64,000 bases of DNA from DATAXP01 sp036272935 (GTDB taxonomy: Bacteria > Planctomycetota > Planctomycetia > Pirellulales > PNKZ01), in NCBI GenBank assembly GCA_036272935.1, contig DATAXP010000011.1, positions 1 through 64,000 on the forward strand. The letters run 5' to 3'. Position 1 is the stretch's first letter. Each line of letters opens with the position of its first letter. A program made the position numbers and the translations under genes. Under the pieces are notes generated by a model. It did no database searches. It saw only the letters and a list, made by a program, of their open reading frames with translations, and was not told the origin of the DNA. Shown in pieces: positions 25,874-34,096 of the stretch.

Positions 25874-26596
25874 TTACCCCGGGTGCGATGTCGTGGAAGG
25901 CGATGGCGTCGAATGCAGTGGCGTCGAATGCAGTGGCATGGCGTCGGCCAGCGGCGCCGTCGTCAACCGGTGCCGCTGCTCGGTGACCAGCCGCCGGGCC
26001 TCGGGCAACAGCGACGTGAAGTTCTCTGGAAGTGCAGGCAACCCGACGCGCCGCATGACCTGATTCATGCGAAACCACAGTTTGCCATCGTCGGCGTAAT
26101 CGTACAAGAATCGCTCGGCGGAAAAGGCCTCGATAAACCACGCCAGCCGAGCACAGGGGCGAGCCGCCATGCGATTGACGCCGCGCTCGACGGTTGCCGC
26201 GTCGACCGCCGCCATCGCGGCATAATAGTCGTCGAGCAACGACGGCTCCTCGACCACCAGCGCCGCGTCGAGCAACACTTCGACCAGTACGTGCCCGAGG
26301 AAGCTGGGGCGCAGCGAGTCGTCGGGGCCGAGCGTCGCACGGATCATCGCCGCCAGCCGCCATTGCAGCTCGTTGAACGCCGCGGTGTCATGGAACCAGG
26401 CGTCGTCGTGATGGTGCTGCACGATGCCTCGGGCCAGCGCCGCCAGTGGCGGATCGGCATCGTCGATCCACGCCGCCGCTTGCCGCGCCCGCACGCGCAC
26501 GCCGCGGTCCGACACGTTCAGCCAGTCGGGCACCGCCGTGCCGGCGAGATAATACGGATCGTCCAGCCACGCTCGACCGTGGGCGAAATAGTTCAT
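25874..26596 (-). CDS. Unknown 240-residue His-rich protein
   Basis: I do not recognise a firm family. The protein starts MNYFAHGRAWLDDPYYLAGT and has several His/Asp clusters (HHHDDAWFHD, about 61-70; GHVLVEVLLD, about 101-110), a pattern that loosely recalls the all-helical acyl-carrier-protein phosphodiesterase/HD-like metal hydrolases, starting MNFLAH. A metal hydrolase role is a weak inference. The C-terminal 20 residues are low complexity, encoded by a tandem repeat. It is upstream of the epimerase gene with a seven-base gap, so probably co-transcribed. Confidence 0.65.
   Translation of the reverse strand: MNYFAHGRAWLDDPYYLAGTAVPDWLNVSDRGVRVRARQAAAWIDDADPPLAALARGIVQHHHDDAWFHDTAAFNELQWRLAAMIRATLGPDDSLRPSFLGHVLVEVLLDAALVVEEPSLLDDYYAAMAAVDAATVERGVNRMAARPCARLAWFIEAFSAERFLYDYADDGKLWFRMNQVMRRVGLPALPENFTSLLPEARRLVTEQRHRLTTAPLADAMPLHSTPLHSTPSPSTTSHPG
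25905..25934. repeat. 15-base tandem repeat, in frame
   Basis: Two copies of GGCGTCGAATGCAGT encode the duplicated LHSTP in the C-terminal tail of the gene at 25874. Confidence 0.85.
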
Positions 26597-26638
26597 GCGG
26601 CCATTGTATCGCGACGCACGGTTGCCGTGCGGACCGAT

Positions 26639-26812
26639 TCAGCGAGGCTTCTTGCGCGCCAGTTCCCGTGCCTGCTGCCGAAACTTTTCGGCCTGGTTCA
26701 GCATGCGGCGCTGCTTCGTTCGGCTGCCGGACTGGCGAGCCAGCGAATCGTACTTGGCCGCCAAATCCAGTTTCACCCCGGCCAGCTTCTCCAGTGATTC
26801 GGTCGAGTTCAT
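26639..26812 (-). CDS. Small basic helical protein, unknown
   Basis: A 57-residue protein starting MNSTESLEKLAGVKLD and rich in Lys, Arg, Gln and Leu, predicted to form a helical hairpin (AEKFRQQARELARKKPR at the end). A clear AAGGAG lies about 7 bases before the ATG at 26812, which argues for a real gene. No family is recognised; the charge suggests nucleic-acid or membrane-surface binding. The next gene downstream on its strand, at 25874, starts 43 bases on. Confidence 0.65.
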   Translation of the reverse strand: MNSTESLEKLAGVKLDLAAKYDSLARQSGSRTKQRRMLNQAEKFRQQARELARKKPR

Positions 26813-26984
26813 GAGCGATCTCCTTGGGTTGCTGCATTCGAACCACGACGCACGAACGAACGACGCATTCTCAGTTGCCCGATTTCCTGATGAACGCAAG
26901 AACAAGTGTAACGGATACGCGCAGAGGAAGCGACGAAGCGCCACGAACCTGCGGGTCAACGGCAGCGGCTGGCTAAGAGACTCC

Positions 26985-27308
26985 AACTCCTATGTCGATC
27001 TCTACCACATCCGCGCCCCCTTTGCCTTCCAACCCGGAGACGACCAAGACCCGCGGGACGCGAGCGGCAATGTGATTTATGACACAGGGGTGACGCTGCT
27101 GGATACATGGCGGGCGCTCGAGCGCCTGGTGGACGAGGGCAAGTGCACCTACGCCGAGCGCCCACCATTCGTGGGAAAGTCCAAAGTCTCCGCTCTTCCT
27201 GAAGAGGGCGTGCGAGAGATTAGCGAAGGAATCAAAACGCGGGTCAGGTTTAATCGCGTGCTGGAGACCGGCGTTCCCGGGTTCATTCCGAGAGGCGAGG
27301 GAGGTTGA
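26985..27308 (+). pseudogene. Aldo/keto reductase pseudogene (5' truncated, internal deletion)
   Basis: The translated stretch NSYVDLYHIRAPFAFQPGDD through TWRALERLVDEGKC is clearly the middle of an aldo/keto reductase (beta4-alpha4-beta5 region). It jumps directly to SALPEEGVREISEGIKTRVR and GVPGFIPRGEGG, the C-terminal end of the same family. The N-terminal third (with the catalytic Tyr and Lys) and about 100 residues in the middle are missing. The frame is still open to a TGA at 27308, so the deletion is in frame or was repaired. Decaying gene. Confidence 0.75.
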
Positions 27309-27382
27309 CCGCCACGCGGATTGGAAGTTCGTCGTCGTTGGCGATCGAGGCAGCAGGCATGGAGGTAACCGTGCGGCGCTGG

Positions 27383-28660
27383 TCACCACCGCAAGCTGCA
27401 CGTCCCGTAAAACCCGTTCAGCGTGAAGTTGCTCGGGGTATGCCGCATGCTGCTGGTCGACAGAGAGCCAAGATCAAGCGGCAAAACGTTGGTGCTTGTC
27501 TCATACGTCGAGAACGCGTTGATGAATACCGCAGCCCGGAATCCGGATTCAATGGTCAAGACAGAACCGTTGAACAACGGGCGAGAGTAACCGGCACCTA
27601 ATTTCGCATCGCCGGCCCAGACAACCTGCGAAACGGTTTTGCTGGCGATCTGTTCGCTGTCGGTCGCATTGTTGAAAACTCCCGAGAACTGATATTGGGC
27701 GGGCTGCATCCAGCCGGCCAGGACCGCGCCACTCAACTGGCCCACCAACGTGAATCGACGAAATACGTTGCACGTGGTATTCGCGCCCAGCCGCGGTCCC
27801 AGGCCATTAAAGGTCGAGGTGTTGTTCAAGGTGATGTATTTGAGGGTTGGGTCGGTAATGGCCACGACCGGAAGTACAGGGTTGATGTTTGGGTCGTTGT
27901 AGAATGTCGAGATGAGCTGCTCCCTCAGCCGGACGTAGGCCAATCCCGTGAACAGGCGCACCTGTGTCTTCTGGCCAATGTTCACCGTCTGGCTGAAGTC
28001 AATATTGACCATGTCATAATCGAAAGCCGACTGTCCGTACGCCGACTTGAAGTGGAAGATGCCAACCTGGTTGGCACTCTCCGACATGGACGGCCCCGTC
28101 TGGCTGAACGGAGAAATCCATTGCGTGTTTGGGTCACTGACCGCCACGGAGGACGAGTCAACGGTGCGCAGATGGTCCCAGTTGACCCGAATGTCTTTCC
28201 CAGGCGAGGCTAAGGCATATCGCGCGCCCACGTTGAAGCCGGGCTGATAACTCGGATTCAGCGTCTGCACGGCCCACTGGGGGTTTTGAAGTGGCAGAAA
28301 CGTCGTGATCGTCGCAAAGCCCAGGTTATCGGCGCCGGGTCGAAGCAGCAGCACGCCCGCGTTGAACTCCCAGCCAGGAGTCTGATTGGGAACAAATACC
28401 GACACAGGGACGCCGGCCGGCGGTGGTGCAGCGTCAAAAACCGGCGATGGCAGCGGCGGACCTGCGACTTGCTGCGGAAGCCCTGCAACTTGCTGCGAAG
28501 GCCCTGCAACCTCCAACGGAGGAAGAGCAACGGGCTGGCTTGGACTGGCTTCAAGTGGCTGGTTAAGAGTTAGCCCATCGCCATCGGCCCCCCGCGCCAA
28601 GCCCGACGCCATCATGCATAGCGCAGCTGCGCAGAGAATCGCCCTCCGATAACGCTTCAT
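27383..28660 (-). CDS. Lpg1974-like outer-membrane pore protein
   Basis: A 425-residue protein with a Sec signal peptide (1-25, GLARG), a Pro/Gln-rich linker with repeated GPSQQVAG-like units (about 50-75) and a C-terminal beta-barrel domain (about 90-425) with alternating hydrophobic strands ending in the aromatic SLRW. WEFNAGVLLLRPGADNL and NVGARYALAS match the Lpg1974 pore-forming outer-membrane family common in planctomycetes. GGGGGAG precedes the ATG. It suggests passive solute uptake across an outer membrane. Confidence 0.8.
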   Translation of the reverse strand: MKRYRRAILCAAALCMMASGLARGADGDGLTLNQPLEASPSQPVALPPLEVAGPSQQVAGLPQQVAGPPLPSPVFDAAPPPAGVPVSVFVPNQTPGWEFNAGVLLLRPGADNLGFATITTFLPLQNPQWAVQTLNPSYQPGFNVGARYALASPGKDIRVNWDHLRTVDSSSVAVSDPNTQWISPFSQTGPSMSESANQVGIFHFKSAYGQSAFDYDMVNIDFSQTVNIGQKTQVRLFTGLAYVRLREQLISTFYNDPNINPVLPVVAITDPTLKYITLNNTSTFNGLGPRLGANTTCNVFRRFTLVGQLSGAVLAGWMQPAQYQFSGVFNNATDSEQIASKTVSQVVWAGDAKLGAGYSRPLFNGSVLTIESGFRAAVFINAFSTYETSTNVLPLDLGSLSTSSMRHTPSNFTLNGFYGTCSLRW

Positions 28661-29005
28661 GCTGGCTCCCCCTTGGCTCCCGCGCCTCGAATCGTCGTTT
28701 AACGAGAAATCCGCTGGTAACGATCGAATCGGCGCTGGCCACCGGAATATCCATTTACTTCGTCAAAGGCGTCAAAGTCGATGCCTCGCCAGCAACGCTT
28801 GCGGGCGAGACTGGCAGGCAGGACGACTCCTGACCGAACTGCTTTCTTGATCGATCGAAGGTTCAACGCGGTGGGACAATTTTGAGCGTTTCCTCGCAAC
28901 CCAGGCATCGTGTCTCGTCGCCTGGGAAAATGGAGCGGCGGCGATGCGCCAAGGGAAGGCAAGGGCGGCGCTGTGAGCGTACACCCAAAGTGAGGCGGGG
29001 AGCCT
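28661..29005. other. Intergenic gap upstream of the porin gene
   Basis: A 345-base stretch between the ImmA-like stop and the porin start, both on the minus strand. It must hold the porin promoter, but I see no clear -35/-10 pair, repeat or small gene. Confidence 0.5.
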
Positions 29006-29794
29006 CTAGTGCGTCAAAGCGTACGAGTATGACGCTCCGGCGGTCGTCGCAGGCGCAACACGATGCAAAAAGACTTTGGCCTTGGTGACGTCGTTAAAAA
29101 TGCGAAGTTGCTGGATTCGGTAGCTTAGGGCTTCGAGCGACAAGCCGAAGCGCCACTGAATCGACCGTGCGATGATACGACACAGATCGTTCAATGATTC
29201 GATGGTGTATCGGAGTTGCGCGCCACGTATGTTCAGCATGTACGTTCCCGGCCCCACGTACTGTATCGGGCGCGTGAGGTTCAGCGCATTTTCAACGGTG
29301 TAGCAGAGGAATGCCGTCGGCGCCGCCACATGGCGTGCGTACAGATTCGCTTGCCGTTCGAGGATGTCGCGTACCTCGAAATCCAGAGAACTTGCAGTTG
29401 TTATGATGCACCCTCGTTGTCCCCGCATTTGGGCCCGCAGACACTCGCCTTGGAGGATGCCGTGTCCCGCCACTTCATGCCAGCAGGTGAATACCCGGCG
29501 CGGATCTTTGCGCAAGCAAACGTCGACGAAAGCGACGTTGTCGACCGGATCATACTTGCCGAATATCTTCTTGCCGTCGGCGTCGATTCCTAGGTCGTCA
29601 TCCTCTTCGAGCTGAATCCCATATGTCGGATAAATGATGTCCTGATAGATCGTATCAAACGAAACCACCGCGAGCGTCGCGGGGAGGCCTGACCCAAGCA
29701 GAAAATCAGTGGAGAGCTTCTCCGCCTGCTTGATGATCTCGCGGTTCGAAATCGACGGCGGACGAAGGCGGAACTCACGATCCATCGCGCTCAC
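29006..29794 (-). CDS. ImmA/IrrE-like metallopeptidase with HExxGH motif
   Basis: A 262-residue protein resembling the ImmA/IrrE (DUF955) zinc-peptidase family, which cleaves partner XRE repressors. The metal motif region reads TCWHEVAGHGILQGE (H106, E107, H111), so the spacing is HExxxH rather than HExxH. The third-ligand motif ERQANLYARHVAAP (E146) fits ImmA's ExxANxFAxxLLxP. The C-terminal half (about 165-262) is unassigned. GC content is lower than in the neighbours, suggesting acquisition. Its ATG overlaps the stop of the XRE gene (ATGA), typical of an XRE-ImmA pair. Confidence 0.75.
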   Translation of the reverse strand: MSAMDREFRLRPPSISNREIIKQAEKLSTDFLLGSGLPATLAVVSFDTIYQDIIYPTYGIQLEEDDDLGIDADGKKIFGKYDPVDNVAFVDVCLRKDPRRVFTCWHEVAGHGILQGECLRAQMRGQRGCIITTASSLDFEVRDILERQANLYARHVAAPTAFLCYTVENALNLTRPIQYVGPGTYMLNIRGAQLRYTIESLNDLCRIIARSIQWRFGLSLEALSYRIQQLRIFNDVTKAKVFLHRVAPATTAGASYSYALTH

Positions 29795-30081
29795 CTCTTG
29801 CCCTTTCTGAAAAGGTTTAGCGCGGCGCTATGCCGAGCACGGATGTCCTCTTCGACTCGACGCAGTTGGCTCTCCTTGGCCAACTCAAGCAATTCTTCCG
29901 GCTTCGCTCCGAGCACTTTAGCCATCTTGCAGAGCAGCTCGGGGCTTGGGATTTCTCCTCGGCCTTCGACGCGCGAGATGTAGCCGGGCGTTTTCTCAAG
30001 GGCGTCCGCAAATCGCCGGACAGTCAGATTCTTCTGTTCCCGTAACTCTCTTATCCTTTCGCTCAAAACGCTCATCAGCAT
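29791..30081 (-). CDS. XRE family transcriptional regulator
   Basis: A 96-residue Cro/CI-like regulator. The helix-turn-helix occupies about 9-65 (LREQKNLTVRRFADALEKT, GYISRVEGRGEIPSPELLCK, MAKVLGAKPEELLELA); the C-terminal 30 residues are a short helical tail. It is translationally coupled to the ImmA-like gene, so it is the probable target or partner of that peptidase, as ImmR/ImmA in integrative elements. An alternative start lies two codons in (30075). It probably represses its own promoter, described below. Confidence 0.88.
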   Translation of the reverse strand: MLMSVLSERIRELREQKNLTVRRFADALEKTPGYISRVEGRGEIPSPELLCKMAKVLGAKPEELLELAKESQLRRVEEDIRARHSAALNLFRKGKR

Positions 30082-30093
30082 ACCGTTTACTTC

Positions 30094-30146
30094 ATTTACT
30101 CAACATCGTAACGTCTGGGGATAACTTGTCAACGGACTGTCGACAA
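30094..30146 (-). promoter_or_regulatory. Promoter and possible operator of the XRE-ImmA pair
   Basis: On the minus strand a perfect -35 TTGACA (30133-30128) is followed, after 16 bases, by TACGAT as -10, ending about 25 bases before the XRE start. An inverted repeat with arms TTGTC and GACAA (30126-30146, 11-base centre) overlaps the -35, where a repressor would block transcription. Promoter call is fair; the operator is a guess. Confidence 0.45.
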
Positions 30147-30429
30147 CGCCCCTGCCGTCGCGCCGCCTATCGTCGCCTTTCGCACGCTCGACCAGACTTA
30201 TGGAATCGACGCCAGACCAGATGGCGACGAATAGGGCCTTGAGCGATTGTTGTCGATTCACCGTTCGGCCGTAGGTCGGCGGTCTGATCGCGCCACTCCG
30301 TCGTTGGTTGCGCCGGCATTTGAAACTGTGCCGGGCGGGCGAGTATTGTGTCGGCATGGAGTGTCCGATGCCGAACTTCGACGCGCGGATCAGCGGCTCA
30401 AACCGGCGGCGGCGAGGCCAAAATATCGG

Positions 30430-30506
30430 GCGAGTTTTTTGGTCTTACCCCCCCTGGGACCCCCTGACACCAAACAATAAACTCGGCGAGTTTTTTGGCC
30501 TGGTCC
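30430..30506. repeat. Dispersed intergenic repeat, family C, copy 2 (inverted)
   Basis: The reverse complement of this segment matches 12926-12997, sharing GTCCCAGGGGGGGTAAGACC and flanking AAAAAACTCG tracts. Within it, GCGAGTTTTTTGG occurs twice as a direct repeat at the ends (from about 30430 and 30486). No ORF. Confidence 0.75.
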
Positions 30507-30580
30507 AAGTTTGCCCAGCGCGGGGAACGCCGCTGTCTAAAAACCGATTTTCGTGCCGCTGTCTGCTTTTCAGACAGTGC

Positions 30581-30638
30581 AAAACATGCGTCGCGGCACT
30601 GGCAGCTCGCTGCCAGTGGCACCCGCGACGCATGTTTT
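30581..30638. repeat. Long imperfect hairpin
   Basis: Left arm AAAACATGCGTCGCGG then CACTGGCAGC pairs with GCTGCCAGTG then CGCGACGCATGTTTT, interrupted by a short GCACC bulge. It lies about 100 bases upstream of the HIT gene and could act in RNA or be a REP-like element. Confidence 0.7.
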
Positions 30639-30743
30639 GAAACCGCTCCCCGCTTCTACCTTTCGTGCCTTGCCCCTGCACCCCGCGGGCTTTTAGACTT
30701 CGGGCTGGCGCAGCCGTGTCGGGAGATTTTGGAGGCATCTGGC

Positions 30744-31319
30744 GTGTCGAACGAAAAGCTGTGGGCGCCTTGGCGGTTGGCGTATATCGCCGACTTGCAC
30801 CGTCCGGAACAAGCGGCCCCCGCATGGACGCCGCCGCCGGGGGCCGACGCCAACTGCTTCATGTGCCGGGCCGCGCACCAGCAGCGAGATCGCGAGAACC
30901 TGGTCGTCCACCGCGGGCCGACGACCGTCGCCATTCTGAACCGCTATCCGTACAACGCCGGCCATGTGCTCGTCGCCCCGCGCGATCATTTGGGTTGGCT
31001 CGCCGAGATTCCCGCCGCTGTGCAGCTCGAAGCGATGCAGCAAATCTCGCGGCTCACCGTCGCCTTGCAAAAACTGATGAACGCCGACGGGTTTAACATT
31101 GGGCTGAACCTGGGCCGCGCCGCCGGCGCCGGCTGGCCGGGACATTTGCACTGGCACGTGGTGCCGCGTTGGCCGGGCGATACGAACTTCATGCCGGTGA
31201 TCGGCTCGGTCGATGTGATTTCGCAATCGCTCGACGTGCTGTGGGAGATGCTGAGCGAGGCACTGGCCGACGAAAGTTCGTCAAGCGGTAACGCCCCGAC
31301 CGAGGGCGCCCATGATTGA
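30744..31319 (+). CDS. HIT family hydrolase/phosphorylase
   Basis: A 191-residue histidine-triad protein. The catalytic HxHxHxx motif is HLHWHVV (H134, H136, H138). The N-terminal SNEKLWAPWRLAYI and the CFMC pair (C38, C41) match the Ap4A phosphorylase-like branch of the family (as in actinobacteria), which degrades dinucleoside polyphosphates. It starts with GTG at 30744, with GGAGG eight bases upstream. The stop overlaps the start of dgt by eight bases, so both are co-translated and share a nucleotide-clearing theme. Confidence 0.88.
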   Translation: MSNEKLWAPWRLAYIADLHRPEQAAPAWTPPPGADANCFMCRAAHQQRDRENLVVHRGPTTVAILNRYPYNAGHVLVAPRDHLGWLAEIPAAVQLEAMQQISRLTVALQKLMNADGFNIGLNLGRAAGAGWPGHLHWHVVPRWPGDTNFMPVIGSVDVISQSLDVLWEMLSEALADESSSSGNAPTEGAHD

Positions 31320-32427
31320 TCCATTGCCGATCGAAGCGCGCGAGGCAACACTGCTGGCCGGCTACGCGATGCGCAGCGCCGACTCGGCGGGTCGCAAGCA
31401 CACCGAGCCGCCGCATCCGTATCGCGGACCGTATCAGCGCGACCGCGATCGCATCGTGCACAGCGCTGCCTTTCGCCGCCTCAGCTCGAAGACGCAGGTC
31501 TTCACGGGCGAGAACGGCGACTACCATCGCACCCGGCTCACGCACACGCTGGAAGTGGCCTCGATCGCCAGGACGCTAGCCCGTGCAATGCGCTTGAACG
31601 AAGACCTGGTCGAGTCGCTGGCCCTGGCGCACGATCTGGGGCATCCGCCGTTCGGTCACGCTGGCGAAGAAGTATTGCACGCTTGCCTGGCCGACGTCGG
31701 CGGCTTTTCGCACAACCGCCAAGGGCTGCGGATCGTCGAAGAACTCGAGCAGCGCTATCCGACGTTTCCGGGCCTCAACCTTAGCCTGGAAGTACTCGAA
31801 GGACAGGCGACGCGCGTCACGCACGATGCGACGGCCGCCCGGCCGCTCTTGGAGGTGCAGGTCGTCGACGCCGCCGACAGCATCGCCTACGACACGCACG
31901 ATGCCGACGACGCCATGCAATTGGGACTTCTCAACCTCGACGAGCTGCTGGAGATACCGCTGTGGCGCGAAGCCGCCGATCGTGTCCGTCCTCGCTATGC
32001 CGGGCTGAGCGAAGGGCAGTTGAAGCGCGCTGTGCTGCACGAGCTGATCGATTGGCAGGTGAGCGATCTGTTGTTGCAGGCCGCCCAGCGGATCGACCAA
32101 TGGCGGATCGACAGTGTCGCGGCCGTGCGCCGAGCACCGATGATCATCGGCCCGAACGCCGCACTAGCGGCCCAGAAAGCCGAGCTAGAGCGGTTCCTGC
32201 ACGAGCGCGTCTACCGTCATCCGCAGGTGCTGCGCCTGCGGCGGCAGGTGCAGAACGAACTATCGGAAATGTTCGCGGGCTACCGTGCCCATCCCGAGCT
32301 GATGCCCACCGGCTTCCGTTCGCGGATCGAGCATTCGGGGCTGTCGCTCACCGTGGGCGATTACCTAGCCGGCATGACCGACCGCTACGCCCGGCAAGAA
32401 TACCTGCGGCTGTTCGCGAAACGGTGA
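31312..32427 (+). CDS. dgt: Deoxyguanosinetriphosphate triphosphohydrolase-like protein
   Basis: A 371-residue HD-domain enzyme that removes triphosphate from dGTP (or other dNTPs). The metal residues H78 (RLTHTLEV), H107-D108 (ALAHDLGHPPFGH) and the distal Asp (ADSIAYDTHD) are all present. The length and the RDRDRIVHSAAFRRLSSKTQVF start are typical of the dgt type-2 subfamily. It overlaps the HIT gene and precedes the decayed toxin module by 15 bases. Confidence 0.9.
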   Translation: MIDPLPIEAREATLLAGYAMRSADSAGRKHTEPPHPYRGPYQRDRDRIVHSAAFRRLSSKTQVFTGENGDYHRTRLTHTLEVASIARTLARAMRLNEDLVESLALAHDLGHPPFGHAGEEVLHACLADVGGFSHNRQGLRIVEELEQRYPTFPGLNLSLEVLEGQATRVTHDATAARPLLEVQVVDAADSIAYDTHDADDAMQLGLLNLDELLEIPLWREAADRVRPRYAGLSEGQLKRAVLHELIDWQVSDLLLQAAQRIDQWRIDSVAAVRRAPMIIGPNAALAAQKAELERFLHERVYRHPQVLRLRRQVQNELSEMFAGYRAHPELMPTGFRSRIEHSGLSLTVGDYLAGMTDRYARQEYLRLFAKR

Positions 32428-32442
32428 CCGCGGAGCGACACG

Positions 32443-32957
32443 ATGAGCGAGGCACGTTCGCCGACGGTCTACGTGATCGCCGGCCCCAACGGCGCGGGCA
32501 AAACGACTTTCGCGACCGTGTTCCTTCCCGACTTCGCCAACTGCCGCGAGTTTTTGAATGCCGACCTGATCGCAGCCGGCATCGCGCCGCTTGCACCGGA
32601 GACGGCGAACGTCCGAGCAGGTCGCTTGCTGCTGACTCGAATGCGCGAGCTGATCGACAAGCGCGCCGACTTCGGGTTCGAGACGACCCTTGCCGGGCGA
32701 AGCTACGTGCGGATTCTCTCGAAGATGAAGGGGTGTGGGCTATCGGGTGGTTGTCTTCTTTCTTTGGTTGCCTAGCGCCGATATTGCGAAAGCTCGCGTC
32801 GCGAATCGTGTCCGCGAAGGTGGACATGACATTCCGGAGGCGGATATCCGGAGACGTTTCCGATCTGGGCTTTGTAACTTTTTCCGTGATTACGGATCAA
32901 TCGCTGACGAATGTCCAGAAAACCACCTATCGGCAGATCACCCAGGGATTTCCATGA
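32443..32957 (+). pseudogene. Zeta-toxin-like kinase, frameshifted
   Basis: The first frame encodes VYVIAGPNGAGKTTFATVFL (Walker A), FLNADLIAAGIAPL and FETTLAGRSYVRILSKMKG, all features of zeta-type UDP-sugar/NAD kinase toxins, but stops at 32775. The continuation GYRVVVFFLWLPSADIAKAR and GGHDIPEADIRRRFRSGLCN appears in the +1 frame from about 32735, so one extra base near 32734 broke the gene. The C-terminal end is shortened, with a possible second frame change near 32910 to a TGA at 32957. It is therefore inactive unless frameshifting rescues it. Confidence 0.75.
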
Positions 32958-33265
32958 GTGTCGCCAGGAATCAGCACCGAAGATCGGAGCTTACGATTCG
33001 AGCCGAAAAGGCAATGGAACTTTCCACCTATAAAGCGATCGAACGCGCGCGAAAAGCAGGCACGCCGTTAATCGTAAAGCGTGACGGCGAGATCGCCGAG
33101 GTTTCACCGGAGGTTCTCTTGCGCGAAATGCACTCGTGGGCCGCAATGCGCGCTGCGGACAACGCTGGAGGCCAACGCGGCGATGAAGAGCATCCTCCGC
33201 CGCGACACGGGGGAAGATTGGAAGCAGTACGTCGGTCGGTTGATGAAGGAAGCAGGAGTCATTGA
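32954..33265 (+). CDS. Zeta-partner small protein with IS-derived tail
   Basis: A 103-residue ORF starting at ATG 32954 that overlaps the toxin stop (ATGA). The central part TYKAIERARKAGTPLIVKRD with GEIAEVSPE resembles the small protein often encoded beside such zeta-like kinases (pattern YRAVxxARxxGxPLVVWRDGKVVxVxPE), a candidate antitoxin. From about residue 68 the sequence (DNAGGQRGDEEHPPPRHGG) is an out-of-frame reading of the adjoining transposase remnant, so the natural C-terminus was replaced by insertion or deletion. Confidence 0.55.
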   Translation: MSVARNQHRRSELTIRAEKAMELSTYKAIERARKAGTPLIVKRDGEIAEVSPEVLLREMHSWAAMRAADNAGGQRGDEEHPPPRHGGRLEAVRRSVDEGSRSH

Positions 33266-34073
33266 GGAGCAGCACGAGCCGAGCGACGAGGAGATTCGCC
33301 GCTTCGACAAGGAGCGGAAGCACAAAAAGGTCTCGAACGACGAGTGGGTTTCGCCCGTCGATCCGGACGCTCGGATCACGCAGCTGAAAGACGGTCGGAC
33401 GCATCTGGCGTACAAGGCCGAGCATGTGGTCGATCTGGCGAGCGATCTGATCTTGGCGGCCGAGATTCGTGCGGCCGACCACGGTGATTCGCAGACGCTC
33501 TGCGACAGCGTCATGAAAGCTCAAGAGAACTTGCAGCAGGCCGAGATCGAGACCCAGATCGAAGAGGCGGCGGCCGACAAGGGCTATCACTCGGCCGGGA
33601 CGATCGAGTTGTGCGATTCCCTCGGACTGCGAACGTACATCCCCGAACCGAAGTTGAAGCATGAACGCACGTGGACGGACAAGCCGCCCGAACTGCAGCG
33701 GGCCGTGTACGGGAATCGGCGGAGGATGCGGCGCGCGAAGGGCAAACGACTTGGTCGCCTACGAAGCGAACGGGTCGAACGGATCTTCGCCCACGTCTGC
33801 GACTCGGGCGGGATGCGCCGCAGTTGGTTGCGCGGGCTGGTCGACGTGACGAAGCGGTACCTGCTGGCGGCCGCGGCGCACAATCTCGGCCGGATTCTGC
33901 GCCGACTGTTCGGGGTCGGCAAACCGAAGGCCCTCCAGGGTCTTCGCGCGCTCGCCGTCTTTACGCACCTTCTCGCCGCGATGCTCAGCAGAAGATTCCA
34001 CCAAGCGCTCGATCAATGCTTCGCTTCGATCCAACGCTACGCAACGCTGAACCCGCTCGATGCAACGTCCTGA
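33157..34073 (+). mobile_element. 5'-truncated DDE transposase remnant (IS1182-like)
   Basis: The reading TTLEANAAMKSILRRDTGED through RRFHQALDQCFASIQ is the central and C-terminal part of a DDE transposase of the IS1182/IS5 type (DARITQLKDGRTHLAYKAEH, DKGYHSAGTIELCDSLGLRT). The N-terminal DNA-binding domain and the first catalytic Asp are missing; the break is at about 33157, fused to the toxin-partner gene. No terminal inverted repeat can be placed with confidence. Non-functional copy that probably truncated the toxin module. Confidence 0.8.
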
Positions 34074-34096
34074 CTCGCTTCCAAAGAACCGTTAGA

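Larger units (their letters stand above)
30082..30743. other. Long divergent gap between XRE and HIT genes
   Basis: A 662-base gap containing the XRE promoter, family C repeat copy 2 (30430-30506), a small hairpin CTGTCT/AGACAG (30559-30577) and a long hairpin (30581-30638). No further gene is supported. Confidence 0.6.

Noticed and set aside
25073..26797. A 574-codon plus-strand open frame across the epimerase and its neighbour
   Set aside because: It spans two well-supported minus-strand genes and encodes low-complexity Arg/Gln/His text with no domain.
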